Source: Sambucus nigra (Eukaryota; Streptophyta; Magnoliopsida; Dipsacales; Adoxaceae). From it: DNA of 64,000 nucleotides. Each line of letters opens with the position of its first letter. Position 1 is the first letter of the stretch. Shown here in pieces: positions 33,328-43,914 of this stretch. The notes below the pieces were generated by a model. It was not told the origin of the DNA. It did no database searches and saw nothing but the letters and a program-made list of their open reading frames with translations. The stretch is taken from the NCBI GenBank assembly GCA_949130495.1, contig OX422216.1:105965967-106029966 (forward strand). The letters are read 5' to 3'. The position numbers were made by a program, and so were the translations under genes.

Positions 33328-34399
33328 CCCATTGTAACACCCCGTATTTTTGTGCATTTAATATTTAATTAATTCGGGATTTTAAATTACTCGTGTGTTG
33401 TAATTTTAATTGAATTAATTATGACAATATATTTATTTAAATATTGATCGGGAAGTTAATGGTTAATGTTTAGGGAAATTTATTTACTAAGTGAATAGTA
33501 ATAATTTAATTACGTCATTTCGAGTATTAATGACGAGGTATACACTTATCCCAACCGGGAGTCGGTATAGACTAAATGGGGTGTGAGATAAGGATTTTTA
33601 TAAATTAATTCGGATGTCAATTCTGACTACGCGGTTGAGTCCAGATGGGTCGAGATAGTCAGAAAAGAGTACCCGGAGGTAGTAATTGGGTCTCGGGATA
33701 TTTTTGGGCATAGCCGGGCCCACACGGGGTGAGTTGGGCCACTTTAATTAAGCCCATTAGGCTAAAAACGGGATGGAGGGTTTTTAACCTAAGTGAGGGA
33801 TTAGGAAATCAGCAGCCAACACAACTCTAAACGTAGGGTTTGAGAGGGGATTTGGGGGAAAGCAAATCAAGAACAAATTGGAGGTTTTTGGAACCAAATT
33901 GAGGGACGGCAACAACGGATCAGACACTACAAACACTTTGAGGCAAGTGGTTAACTGTTTTGATTCTTAAAGCATGATAATCAATTCATATCATAGTGAT
34001 GTGTAAACCAAAATTCATTTTTGGGTGTAAATGGGTACAAAATGGGGTTTTTGTTTTTGAAACATTTGAATGAGATTCAAAGTAAGATTTAGATGGGTGA
34101 TTGATATCTGAATATGTATACATGATTTGAACGAGAAATCCAGATCATAAAAGAGTGGAAATCGAATCTGGAATTTGGGATTTAAAACAGATAATTGAAT
34201 TTTATGGAGAAAGACCCATTTCGAAAATTATGAGATAAGTAGAGAAGTTGATTATCTTAATGGTCTCTATGATGAATAGGATATGGATTAACCATGTGTA
34301 GATGATGGGATGATGTAATTAGAGGTTTAAATTATGGTTTAGAAACCTTGAAATTTCGTTAATGGGGAATTCAGTGAGGAAGGAGCGCTGGCACGAAGG

Positions 34400-34436
34400 G
34401 ATCGATCGATCGATCGGGGGCATCGATCGATCGACG
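34400..34436. repeat. GATCGATC palindrome cluster in the solo LTR
   Basis: Two blocks of overlapping GATCGATC/ATCGATCGAT separated by GGGGGC. Palindromic and CG-containing, comparable in style to the clusters in the Copia and Athila LTRs but unrelated in sequence. Confidence 0.85.
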
Positions 34437-35079
34437 ATGGGAAATTCTGGGCAGTTCGGCCTGGGCGAGGTATATGGGGGAATTAATTATAAATTAATTT
34501 TCCATACAATTATTAGTGATAAATAATTATGAAACAAATATTCCTAGCAATTATGGCAGAAAGTAATTGGGACTAGGATGAATTTATGTGGGGCATTTAA
34601 TGGATGAATTTGAGAGACTTTATTCCAAAATAGTGAGGTACGGATCAAGTGAGTGAATCCGGGTATATTGGTCATGCGACCCCAAGGTAGTGAATTAAGT
34701 TTAGAAATAAACTAAATTATTTTGAGTCGGGATATAGACTCGGGGAATATTTAATTATGGACCAAGTGGGCGAGTCCGGGCATGTTGGTAATTATAGGTA
34801 AATATAATTGGGAAAATTATGGAAATAAATGTGTGACACATTGTGGGCGAAAAATGTGGGAAAGAAATTATGAGATGTAAATTGGACCAAGTGAGCGAGT
34901 CCGGGTATGTTGGTTAAGTGACATCAAGGCATTTAAATTAATTATCGAGGGAAAGTAATTAGTTTGGAGTCGGAACATTGACTCGGGAAATGTTGAGGTA
35001 CGGGCCAAGTGAGAGAGTCCGGGGATAATGGTTGGGTGACACCAAGTTATTAAATTAATAAATGTGTTAATTAATTTAG

Positions 35080-35420
35080 TTAGAGTCGGATTGTAGACTC
35101 GGGTAATATTAAATTAATAAGAGTAATAATTAATTTAATGAGAGTCGGATTGTAGACTCGGGTAGTATTAAATAAATAAGTGTATTAATTAATCTAATTA
35201 GAGTCGGTTTGTAGACTTGGGTAGGATTAAATTAATAAGGGTGTTAATTAATTTAATTAAAGTCGGTTTGTAGACTCGGGTATGATTAAATTAATGGGTT
35301 GGATAATTAGTCTAATCAGAATCCGATTGTAGACTCGTGAAGGGTACTTATTAATTAATGTGATAATTAATTATATTAGAGTCGGACCATAGACTCGGGA
35401 AGAGGATAAGTTGTTTAGTG
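35080..35420 (+). repeat. Degenerate 60-bp tandem units in the solo LTR
   Basis: Repeated GAGTCGG(A/T)TTGTAGACTCGGG or GAGTCGGACCATAGACTCGG, with AT-rich spacers of the TTAAATTAATAA type and a period of about 58-60 bp. Related single units occur upstream from 34724. Counterpart of 8101-8370. Confidence 0.85.
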
Positions 35421-35650
35421 AGAAAATTAATTACATTGAGTCGGGCCACAGACTCAGGAAATTACAGGCAGTGTATGGGATGTCGAGTACATGGTAAAGC
35501 CGGGGTTATTAATATATATATATACGGTGTAGTGATAGTATATATATATATATATACGTGTATGTATTGTGTGTGACATTAAATTACAGGCAGTGTACGG
35601 GAATTACAGGTAGTGTATGGGATTTTGAGTACACGGTAAAATTGGGGTCC

Positions 35651-35759
<109 letters not shown>

Positions 35760-37150
35760 GGGTAGTGATAGTATATATATATGTGTATATATTGTGTGTG
35801 ATAGTAAATATCAGTGACTAGATATTTATTCAATTTAAATACGCTAATGCTATCAAGGGAGGTTGCGCGATGTGGGTGAATCCCCTAGCTTGAGGAGTAG
35901 GGCGAGTATATCCCCAGGTCATAGCGTCCGGTACATGGGTGAGGAGATTATCTCACTTTCAGGAAGGAATATGACCGCCTCCATTTCGTTTATATTTTGG
36001 TCCAAGTTGGTGAGCGATTCTAACTTGGGGAAACTAGGTTTTGTGAGCACACCTAGTGAGATAGCATTCTAGAGAGAATCATCCGTTGAGGGTATACTCG
36101 GAAGGATGGATACACGTATATTATATGTGTGGATGTTAGTAAAGGTACGTATAATATGGTAATAAATATTATATGTAGGTGATAATACAGTGTGTGATGT
36201 ATTTACCTTATATAACTCGGGTTACAGTTATATGCAGTTAATTAATGAGAAATTAATTAAGTTAATCATTGGTGGAAATAATACAGTGTGTGATGTATGT
36301 ATTTTATATAACTTGTGACACGGTTATATGCTATTATTTAAGAGGAATTAATTAAGTTAATTGTGAAATAACTTATAATTCAAGAATCATTATACTCGGG
36401 TTAGAGTAGTATGGCAAGGGAAGGTTATACTAGGACTAGTTGGACGGGGTAGCACAACTAGGTGGGGTTAAGGTAACCGGTAGGTGAGCACAATAGTGGA
36501 GGGGTGAGAATGTCCACAAGGGAGTGCGACACTAACTTAAATATGAAGCGCATTCATGCATTTTAAATTACTGCAGTTAATTCACTTGCTAAATATTTTC
36601 AAAATGTTTTGGGTTCTAACCCTTGCTATAAAACTATTTTCAAAACCTTTTAGGTGTCCAGCCACAGAGACACCAGGATTGATATTCTATTCCAGGGACA
36701 CGGAGCTGCGGCATATGTGGATGCTAGCAGGAGTTTGGATTAGACGCATCATTCATTCATTCCTAGAGTAGGAATCTTGTATCAGTTTCAGTTTTATTTA
36801 GGGCTTGTCGCCCAGACTTCTCGGTACAGTTTTCAGGTGTAAATTATTCAGGTGTTGGATATTTGTATTTGGATTATTTCTTTGGTGGCCGGTGATTTAT
36901 TCGGCATGTTGTGTAATTATGATTCAGTTTATTTTCATTCAGTTGTGTGAATGGTTTATATTAATTCCGCATGTATTGTTTTGTTTAATCAAAAAGTTAA
37001 AATTGGCACCAACTTTTGGAATACTAGGTGGTTAGTAAGTTTTAAAAAGTTTTCGACAGTGATGCTAAGGATGATCCAACTGGGATTCCTGTTTTAATTT
37101 GGTATAGGACTGATCACCCGGTATTTTATTAGGCGGGGTGTCACACCCAT

Positions 37151-38809
37151 GTCATCTACTACGCTAGCCGGACCCTTACCGGACCTCAACTCAACTACTC
37201 TACCACGGAGAAGGAGTTACTAGAGATAGTCTTTGCCCTTGATAAATTCTGGTCATATCTCATTGGTTCTCCCATTACTTTCTTCATCGACCATGCGGCC
37301 TTGAAATACCTACTTGCAAAGAAAGATGCCAAGCCGCACCTCATAAGGTGGATCCTACTCCTACAAGAGTTCAATCTCTCCATCAAAGATAAAAAAGTAG
37401 TAGAAAACGTCGTTGCCAACCATTTATCTCGGCTTTCGTCTGACGTACCTAGTAATCCCACACCCATAGACGAATACTTTCCGGATGAACAACTTTTTGC
37501 TACCTCTTCGTATCCCTGGTTTGCGGATATAGTGAACTATCTTATCACGGGAGCCGTCCCTCTCGACTGGACACCGCAAGATAAGAAGAGGTTTCTTACT
37601 TGGTCGCGCATGTTCTTTTACGACGACCCCTTCCTTTTTAAATATTGCGCCGACCAAATCATCCGACGATGTGTATCGGATGACGAGATCCCGAAAGTCA
37701 TCCAGTTTTGTCATTCGGAAGCTTGTGGAGGCCACTTTTCGATGAAAAAGACGGCCGCTAAAATTCTGCAATGCGACCTCTATTGGCCCACAATCTTCCG
37801 GGATGTGAACGACGCTTGCAAATCGTGCAATAGGTGCCAACGAATGGGAGCCATTACTCGACGAGACATGATGCCTCTTACCCCCATACTCATCATTGAG
37901 ATATTCGACTGTTAGGGAAATGACTTCATGGGTCCCTTCCCCCCGTCCTTTGGTTTCCTATACATCCTTGTCGCGGTAGACTACGTTTCTAAATGTGTGG
38001 AAGCTATAGCTACCAAGACTAATGACAATAAAGTGGTGATAAAGTTCCTACAGGAACACATACTTTCCCGCTTCGGTGCACCGAAAGCGATAATTAGATA
38101 TAATGGCACGCACTTTTGCAATAGGCCATTCGCGAAGCTCATGAGGAAGTATGGTGTCGTTCAGGTTGGAATGACTTATCACCTACAAACGAATGGGCAG
38201 GCCGAACTAGCAAATCGGGAAATCAAGAACATTCTTGAAAAGACCGTCAATCCTACCCAGAAAGATTGGTCCCTTAGATTGAACGATTCGTTATGGGCCT
38301 ATCGTACCGCATACAAGAATCAACTCGTCATGTCCCCTTTCCACTTTGTGTATGGAAAACCTTGCCATCTTCCTGTTGAGCTTGAACACAAGGCGTATTG
38401 GGCAATTAAGCAATTGAATTATGCCATGGACAAGGCCGGTGAAGCCCGCAAGCTTCAATTGAATGAGTTAGAAGAACTACGCAATGATGCGTATGAGAAT
38501 GCCAAAATCTCAAAAGAAAGGATGAAACTCACTCATGATAGCATCATTCGACGAAAAGAGTTTCTTCCCGGGCAAAAAGTTCTTCTCTACAACTCTCGGC
38601 TTCACCTCTTTCCGGGAAAGTTACGGTCACGATGGTCTGGCCCGTTCGTCGTGAAGAATGTTTTCCCCCATGGAGCTATTGAACTAGACGATTTAAAAGG
38701 GGGGAATACGTTCAAAGTGAATGGACAACGCCTAAATCCATATCTAGAGGCGTGTGCGGAAGAAGTCGACACCGTTTGGTTGTCGGACCCCGTTTACAGG
38801 GTAGATTGA
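37151..38809 (+). pseudogene. pol: Athila pol, second part: RNase H end and integrase
   Basis: RNase H resumes with HVIYYASRTLTGPQL, STTEKELLEIVFALDKFWSY and FFIDHAALKYL; the late catalytic Asp of VADHLSRL reads Asn (VANHLSRL). Integrase follows with a zinc finger of the H-H-C-C type (HSEACGGHF, CKSCNRCQ). A TAG at 37913-37915 stands where Trp is usual, next to the first catalytic Asp (NDFMGPFP). The second catalytic Asp is replaced by Tyr ([11 protein letters not shown]). The third, Glu, is kept ([10 protein letters not shown]). From 37928 to 38809 the frame is open for 293 codons, ending with the Athila-type C-terminal domain and TGA. Confidence 0.9.
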
Positions 38810-39477
38810 GCTGAGAAAGTGAGGTCGTCGCACCCCCGATGCGTATGGGGTGAGAGTCGTGTGTGTTTCGAGAGTCGTTAGGACTAGGTTTCGTTCGGGA
38901 GAAGCATTCGTGTGTTTCGGGAATTTTGAGTCAAAAGGGTGTTGACCAGTGAAATCGAGAGGGTTTTAGTCCAGATTGATAGAGAGTATGTCGTGAAAGT
39001 GAAATTTTTCGGAGAAGAGAGCTTGAAACCAAGTTCGGAGAATTCCAGCCCAAAAGCCCTTGGGCCAGACCGGTTCCTTTTTAAGGCCGGACCGGTCCGC
39101 TCCCGGACCGGTTCCTTTAATTTTAAAAGGAATCGGTCCGCCTGGCTAGTGTTGAAAAGTCAAAGGCCCGGATCGGTCCGCCCCTACCCCGGACCGGTCC
39201 GCCTTCTGCAGTTTTGAATTCTCCCCTTCCCAAGATTCACCCCCTTACCCCCCAATCCCATTCATCCCCTCCAATCCGTTTTTCCCACCCCCAACCCTAA
39301 CCTTTCCCTCCCAAATACACCCCCTTTTCCCTCCAAACCATTTCCCTCCAATTCTAACCCCCCCTCACCCCTTCCACTATAAATACAACACCACCCCTCC
39401 CTTTCTCTTCACACCTTCAACCCAAATCCCTCTCTTCTCCCTCTATAGCTTTCTTAGCAAAAATACCTTCTGTTTTA
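38810..39477 (+). promoter_or_regulatory. Probable internal promoter region before ORF3
   Basis: Noncoding gap after integrase. At 39068-39201 it has six ACCGGTCC-type motifs (39068, 39087, 39103, 39131, 39167, 39189) in an arrangement partly identical to the LTR promoter, including CCCCGGACCGGTCCGC after a CGGTCCGCCC-TACC stretch. A C-rich, CT-rich leader-like region follows, with TATAAATA at 39378-39385, about 93 bp before the ORF3 ATG. The ORF that crosses 38939-39217 is read-through of the motif cluster. Promoter activity is inferred. Confidence 0.55.
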
Positions 39478-40603
39478 ATGGCTCCCCGTGTTGTCCCCAC
39501 CAAATATGACTCCACCGAGATCCAACCCTACGGTCACGGCGAGTTCCGCTCCTGCCAAGAGGAGCGATGGTGCAATCAATTCTTCGGTTTGGGCCGCAAA
39601 CTCCATATGGAGCGAGCTGTCCAATGGGAACAGCTGCCCAACTCCGTCACCGCCCTATTCATGGCTCGGAGCTGGTGCTGATTCCTCAACCAACCCTACG
39701 AGGTAGTTTGGGCAACCGAGGTCCGCTCCTTCTATGGCACTCTAATTCGGATGGCCCAATTCGAGGCCAAAGCTTTTGTGGATAGTAATGTCATCCCATT
39801 TTCTTTGGCCCGTCTCAGATGGAAGTTGGCCGAGTATGACGTCCCGGACGTTCCCGAATTTACCTATCCCCGAAACGTCCCCCGGTCGACAAGGATATCA
39901 TCATGGCCCGAATTGCGCCAAATGTAGCTTGGACGGGGCAAACCGTCGCCGTTGGACGCCTAAACGAGAAAGCGCGCCTCACATTTCAGATTGTGTGTGC
40001 CAACATATTGCAAACGTCCAACGATTCCGCCATGCGTCCTCGGCAAGCTACTTTGACCTATCATCTCTTCGACCCCCAAACTTCCATCCATTTGGGCCGC
40101 ACTTTATACGCGGATATCATTAACGCATCCTTGGATGAGAAGGGCACCACCCCACTTCCCTATGCCCATTTGATCACTTCCATCCTTAAGGATGCTGGCA
40201 TAGCGCCCCCAGTCGACCACACTCGCATCCCCGATCCTTTCGAACAAGGGACCCGCACCAAAAGCGCCAAACAGCTAGCTGTCCTTCGGGCTAGGCGGGG
40301 AGGTGATAGTGACGAAGAGGCTGCATCGAGCGAGAGTGAGGACGAAGCAGGGGCAGCAGGTGAGGATGTCAAAATGGGGGATCTCGGTCCGGAGGAGGAA
40401 CCGACCTATCCGCCCGTATGTCGGCACTTGAAATAAAATTCAACACCTTTCAGACCAACTACGAGCGCGACATGAGCATCGTTCTCCGCTTCCAAGCGGA
40501 CATCTATCGCCGCATAGGGGATCCTAATGAGCCATTGCCTTCTTACTACCAGAACCCCTATGACCCCAACGCGCCCGATTCCTCCCATCCCCCACCCCGG
40601 TGA
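39478..40603 (+). pseudogene. Athila ORF3 (env-like position; plant transposon-protein-like domain)
   Basis: Starts MAPRVVPTKYDSTEIQPYGH. TGA at 39679-39681, a frameshift near 39885 and another near 40410 break a frame of about 375 codons. The middle piece (39903-40436) has LNEKARLTFQIVCANILQTS and LGRTLYADIINASLDE, resembling the domain often annotated as 'putative plant transposon protein' in Athila-type third ORFs. It is followed by an acidic Glu/Asp/Ser-rich segment. The last piece (40418-40603) is hydrophilic with a Pro/Tyr-rich end. I see no signal peptide or membrane segment, so an envelope role is not supported by the sequence. Confidence 0.65.
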
Positions 40604-40791
40604 AGCTTTATATGGTGTTGGCAGCTTTTTATTTGTTTTTTTTCCTGTTCACAGTTGTATGCTTTTCCCTGCACATGTAACACAGTTCTATTGTAATAAA
40701 AACTGCATTTTCTCCATTTGTTTGTTTTATTTCTCACACTTATTATTTGCCTTATTTCGATTTTAGTCCTTTTTGCTCGAGGACAATGCAA
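40604..40791 (+). other. Short noncoding stretch after ORF3
   Basis: AT-rich and T-rich; possible polyadenylation region (AATAAAAA at about 40695). No gene seen. Confidence 0.4.
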
Positions 40792-40810
40792 AAGTCTAAG
40801 TTAGGGGGGG
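40792..40810 (+). other. Inner polypurine tract (Athila)
   Basis: AAGTCTAAGTTAGGGGGGG, preceded by CTCGAGGACAATGCAA. The same core, CTAAGTTAGGGGGG, occurs at the true PPT (42319-42333). Confidence 0.7.
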
Positions 40811-42318
40811 TCACAAGTGCATATGTCTAAAACTTCACAATTTTTCAAACTGCCCAGAAATTTCCAAAAAAAAAAATATCCAAAAATATTTTTGTTCAAA
40901 ATAAATAAAAATTGGAATTCAAATTTTTCAAAAATATCATTAAAAGTCGGTTTAAAGTATCAAGTTGTAAACATTCAACATACACAAAGCCGAAATTGAC
41001 TAAAGATGGAAATTGAGCGAAAATTGACGACTTAACGAATAAGTGTGGAGATTAACAAACCCGGTGAGATTCGAGCCTATCACTTTTTGCGAGTTTTTAA
41101 ATCAATCCGAGTTAATTGTTAACTCAAGTTCTTTTCAGCGCCTAAAAAGTTGTCGAGGATCTCAATTCTTTCATTTTGATCGGTTTTGAAAAATGTGTGT
41201 AATATTGCTTTGAAAGACGTGCCAAATTAATCTCTAAATTTAAATTCACCTCAAAACGCATACGGTAATGCAATTGGCATTTTGGACCATGAAGTAGGCC
41301 CTCGTTTGTCACCCAAAAATATTGGCCAGAAAAAGTAGCAAAAAATTACCTCTTTTGTAACCCAATTTGAGCCTAACAAATTATCCCTTTCGTTTGACAA
41401 CCCGAAAAATCCAAATAGCCCGGAATTGCGAAAAATGGAAAAATTCAGAATTTAAGTCCAAAAAGTGCATATAAAGGGGAAAAAAAATATGCTCAACAAA
41501 AATAGTGAGAAAAGAAATGAAGTGAAAAACAAAAAAAAATAGAAAAAGAAGAAAAAGTGAGCAATAGCCCGGAAAAAGCACAAACAGACATCATTAATGA
41601 CTTTTCCAATTCCAATCCTTCCTACCATTTTATTTTACCCAATATACCTTAAAAACCCGAAAAAGTCCTCACCGAGTCCAAATTGCGAAAATTGGTTACC
41701 GCGTGGAGAGCTAATACATCAAAAGATAATAAAAGAGATAATGCACGGAAAAAGAAGCAATGTTCCCGTTTTTAAAACCGTAATCCGTTGATGAGATCCT
41801 TTCACCATAAAATTTCTGTCTTTCTAATTGTATGCGTGATTTTGCTTCCATCAACATCTACTCTTTATATCACGCATACCAAGAGAATAGCCATAATCTG
41901 AGAAATTCGCTTGTGAGAGCATCCCGTGAGAACTTGAAATCAAAACGAATTTTTGGATAAGTAACGTAATGGTCAATCGGTGGAAATTGGGGCGTTATAT
42001 TTTCGGCTTCGCACACACGCACTATGGTTTGAGACTTGTAAAACATGACTTGATGATGACTATTTTCTGGAAAAGTTTGAATTGCACAATTTTTGCGTAT
42101 TTTGAATTCTCTTTGAATCGAATTTTGTGGGTATAGTCTCTGCAAACCCTCACAAGACAACAGTCGTCCTACTAGGGTAACCTAGGGGTTTAAAGGCTTG
42201 TTGCATACGCTAAATGCAATCGCTTGCCCGCGAAAAAGGTATTTTATCCCAATAAAATGATTTTCAAGAGTTGAGCCTTGCTAGGATTCTTTTACATTGC
42301 TCGGGACGCGCAAAGATC
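40811..42318 (+). other. Conserved noncoding region between the two purine tracts
   Basis: About 1.5 kb, AT-rich, no supported ORF. Collinear with the reverse complement of 23019-24531 in the Athila-related element, which has otherwise lost pol. Conservation of both content and length suggests a cis-acting role such as packaging or plus-strand priming. Confidence 0.6.
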
Positions 42319-42333
42319 TAAGTTAGGGGGGTT
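42319..42333 (+). other. Terminal polypurine tract (Athila)
   Basis: TAAGTTAGGGGGGTT immediately before the 3' LTR start TGATTAGGC at 42334. Confidence 0.85.
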
Positions 42334-43914
42334 TGATTAGGCATAAATTCTTCCTAATTTATCCCTTGATTTAGTTACTTTTAGCACCTCGAACAACGTA
42401 ATTGAGTTGACTTTATCTCATAATCTTGTTACTGACTAATCCTAATGAGTACACCGAGTTTTTGGTATTTTGTAGTGATTTTACAGGTATTTGATGTCAA
42501 GAAACAAAAGAAGGAAACCGGAAGAATCAAGAAAGAAAGAAGGAAAAGTCAAAAGAGCAAAAGTGGAATTTCCACCCGAAATTTAGATGAGGTACCTAAA
42601 GAGAAGTTGAAGACATCTCATTTACGAGCACATAGGAAGAAACGTCACCTCAATCGGAGTCCCGAAACAAAAGATATGAGCAGTCAAAGTTGAACCAAAA
42701 AGTCAAATAGGCAGACCGGTCCGCCCATACCCCGGACCGGTCCGCTTTGCCAAACTCCAGAAGACCCCTGACCACAAGCAAACCAAAAAAGGCAAAAATA
42801 AAAGGAATCGGTCCGCCCCAAAATAAAAAGAACCGATCCGCCTTGGAGGCAGACCGGTCCGCCTAAGGCCCGGACCGATCCGGGCTTCGAGATTTGCAAA
42901 TCCTCTCTCTTCCTAAAAAGACTCCTAGTGCAGCTGAAACTCCGAAATTGTTGTAGGGTATAAAAACCAGATTTATTATTGTTATTGGGATGGGGGAATT
43001 AGTAGGATTTTCCTCTCTTTTTCCAGAAACCCTAGTTTAGCTAACCATTTCAGTTTTAATAAAAAGATTGAAGATTTATTCAGTGATTTTGGTGATTACT
43101 AGTTTCATTCATTGTTGCAATTACTGCGTTGGTGATTTTAGTGAGTTATTTCTTCTTTTCAATTTCATTCTACATTAATTTTCAAGGTTCCTTGGATTAA
43201 TTATGAATTCCTGCACATCAATCACTGTTTCCATCACTTTCATCATGCTAGGCTAGATTTTCTAAGGTCGGGGGGTACATGAACCCAGCCTGATGTGTTA
43301 ATTGTACGTGTATAACATTAATCCTCTGAATTTAATGATTGAGTATGACCGTATTGCATAGGAATATAACAATTGTAGGTCTTTATATCTCGTTTGCCTC
43401 TGGGTAACCGTGATGATTTAGAATGCAATTCGAGTGTTACTATAGCAATACCGATTTACTCATCCTCAGATTAGGAATGACGCGGGCTTGAACCTCGTAT
43501 ACATAATGCTTGGGAGTACTAAATTCCGGGTCAAATCAATCAGTTAAATTTATGATTATTATTATAAGTGCAATACACTAGGGTTGGGGAATTGTATTCC
43601 CGTCCTGTTTTTCTCATCATTTAAACAAAATTTTCAAACCATCTTTCTTTCATAATTTAGGATATTAATATATTTACATTTCTTCATAATTTCATTATTG
43701 CATTTAGCTGTAATCAATCTCAAAACCAAATCAATTTTTCCTTTTCTTTTTAGAGTCAAAGATAGGGTTTCTCCGTCTTTTCCCGTCGTCACAACTCTGT
43801 TATCCTTTTTCCCTGAGGATCGATACCCGACTTACTGGGATTATTACTTGAGCGACAGGCTTGCACTTGAGCCTAGAGTGAACGCATTTCTGAGACACAT
43901 TTTCAGTCGCGTCA
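42334..43914 (+). repeat. Athila 3' LTR
   Basis: 1581 bp, TGATTAGGC ... GCGTCA, followed by the target duplication TAGGC (43915-43919). GGACCGGTCC-type motifs at about 42714-42880 and TATAAAAA at 42959-42966. It matches the 5' LTR almost base for base. Confidence 0.92.

Noticed and set aside
38939..39217. ORF of 92 aa rich in Pro/Arg/Ser between integrase and ORF3
   Set aside because: It overlaps the palindrome cluster also found in the noncoding LTR; the composition follows the motif.
39478..40603. Annotating Athila ORF3 as a true envelope gene
   Set aside because: No signal peptide, membrane segment or furin-like site visible; the text fits the plant transposon-protein-like domain better, so only the position is env-like.
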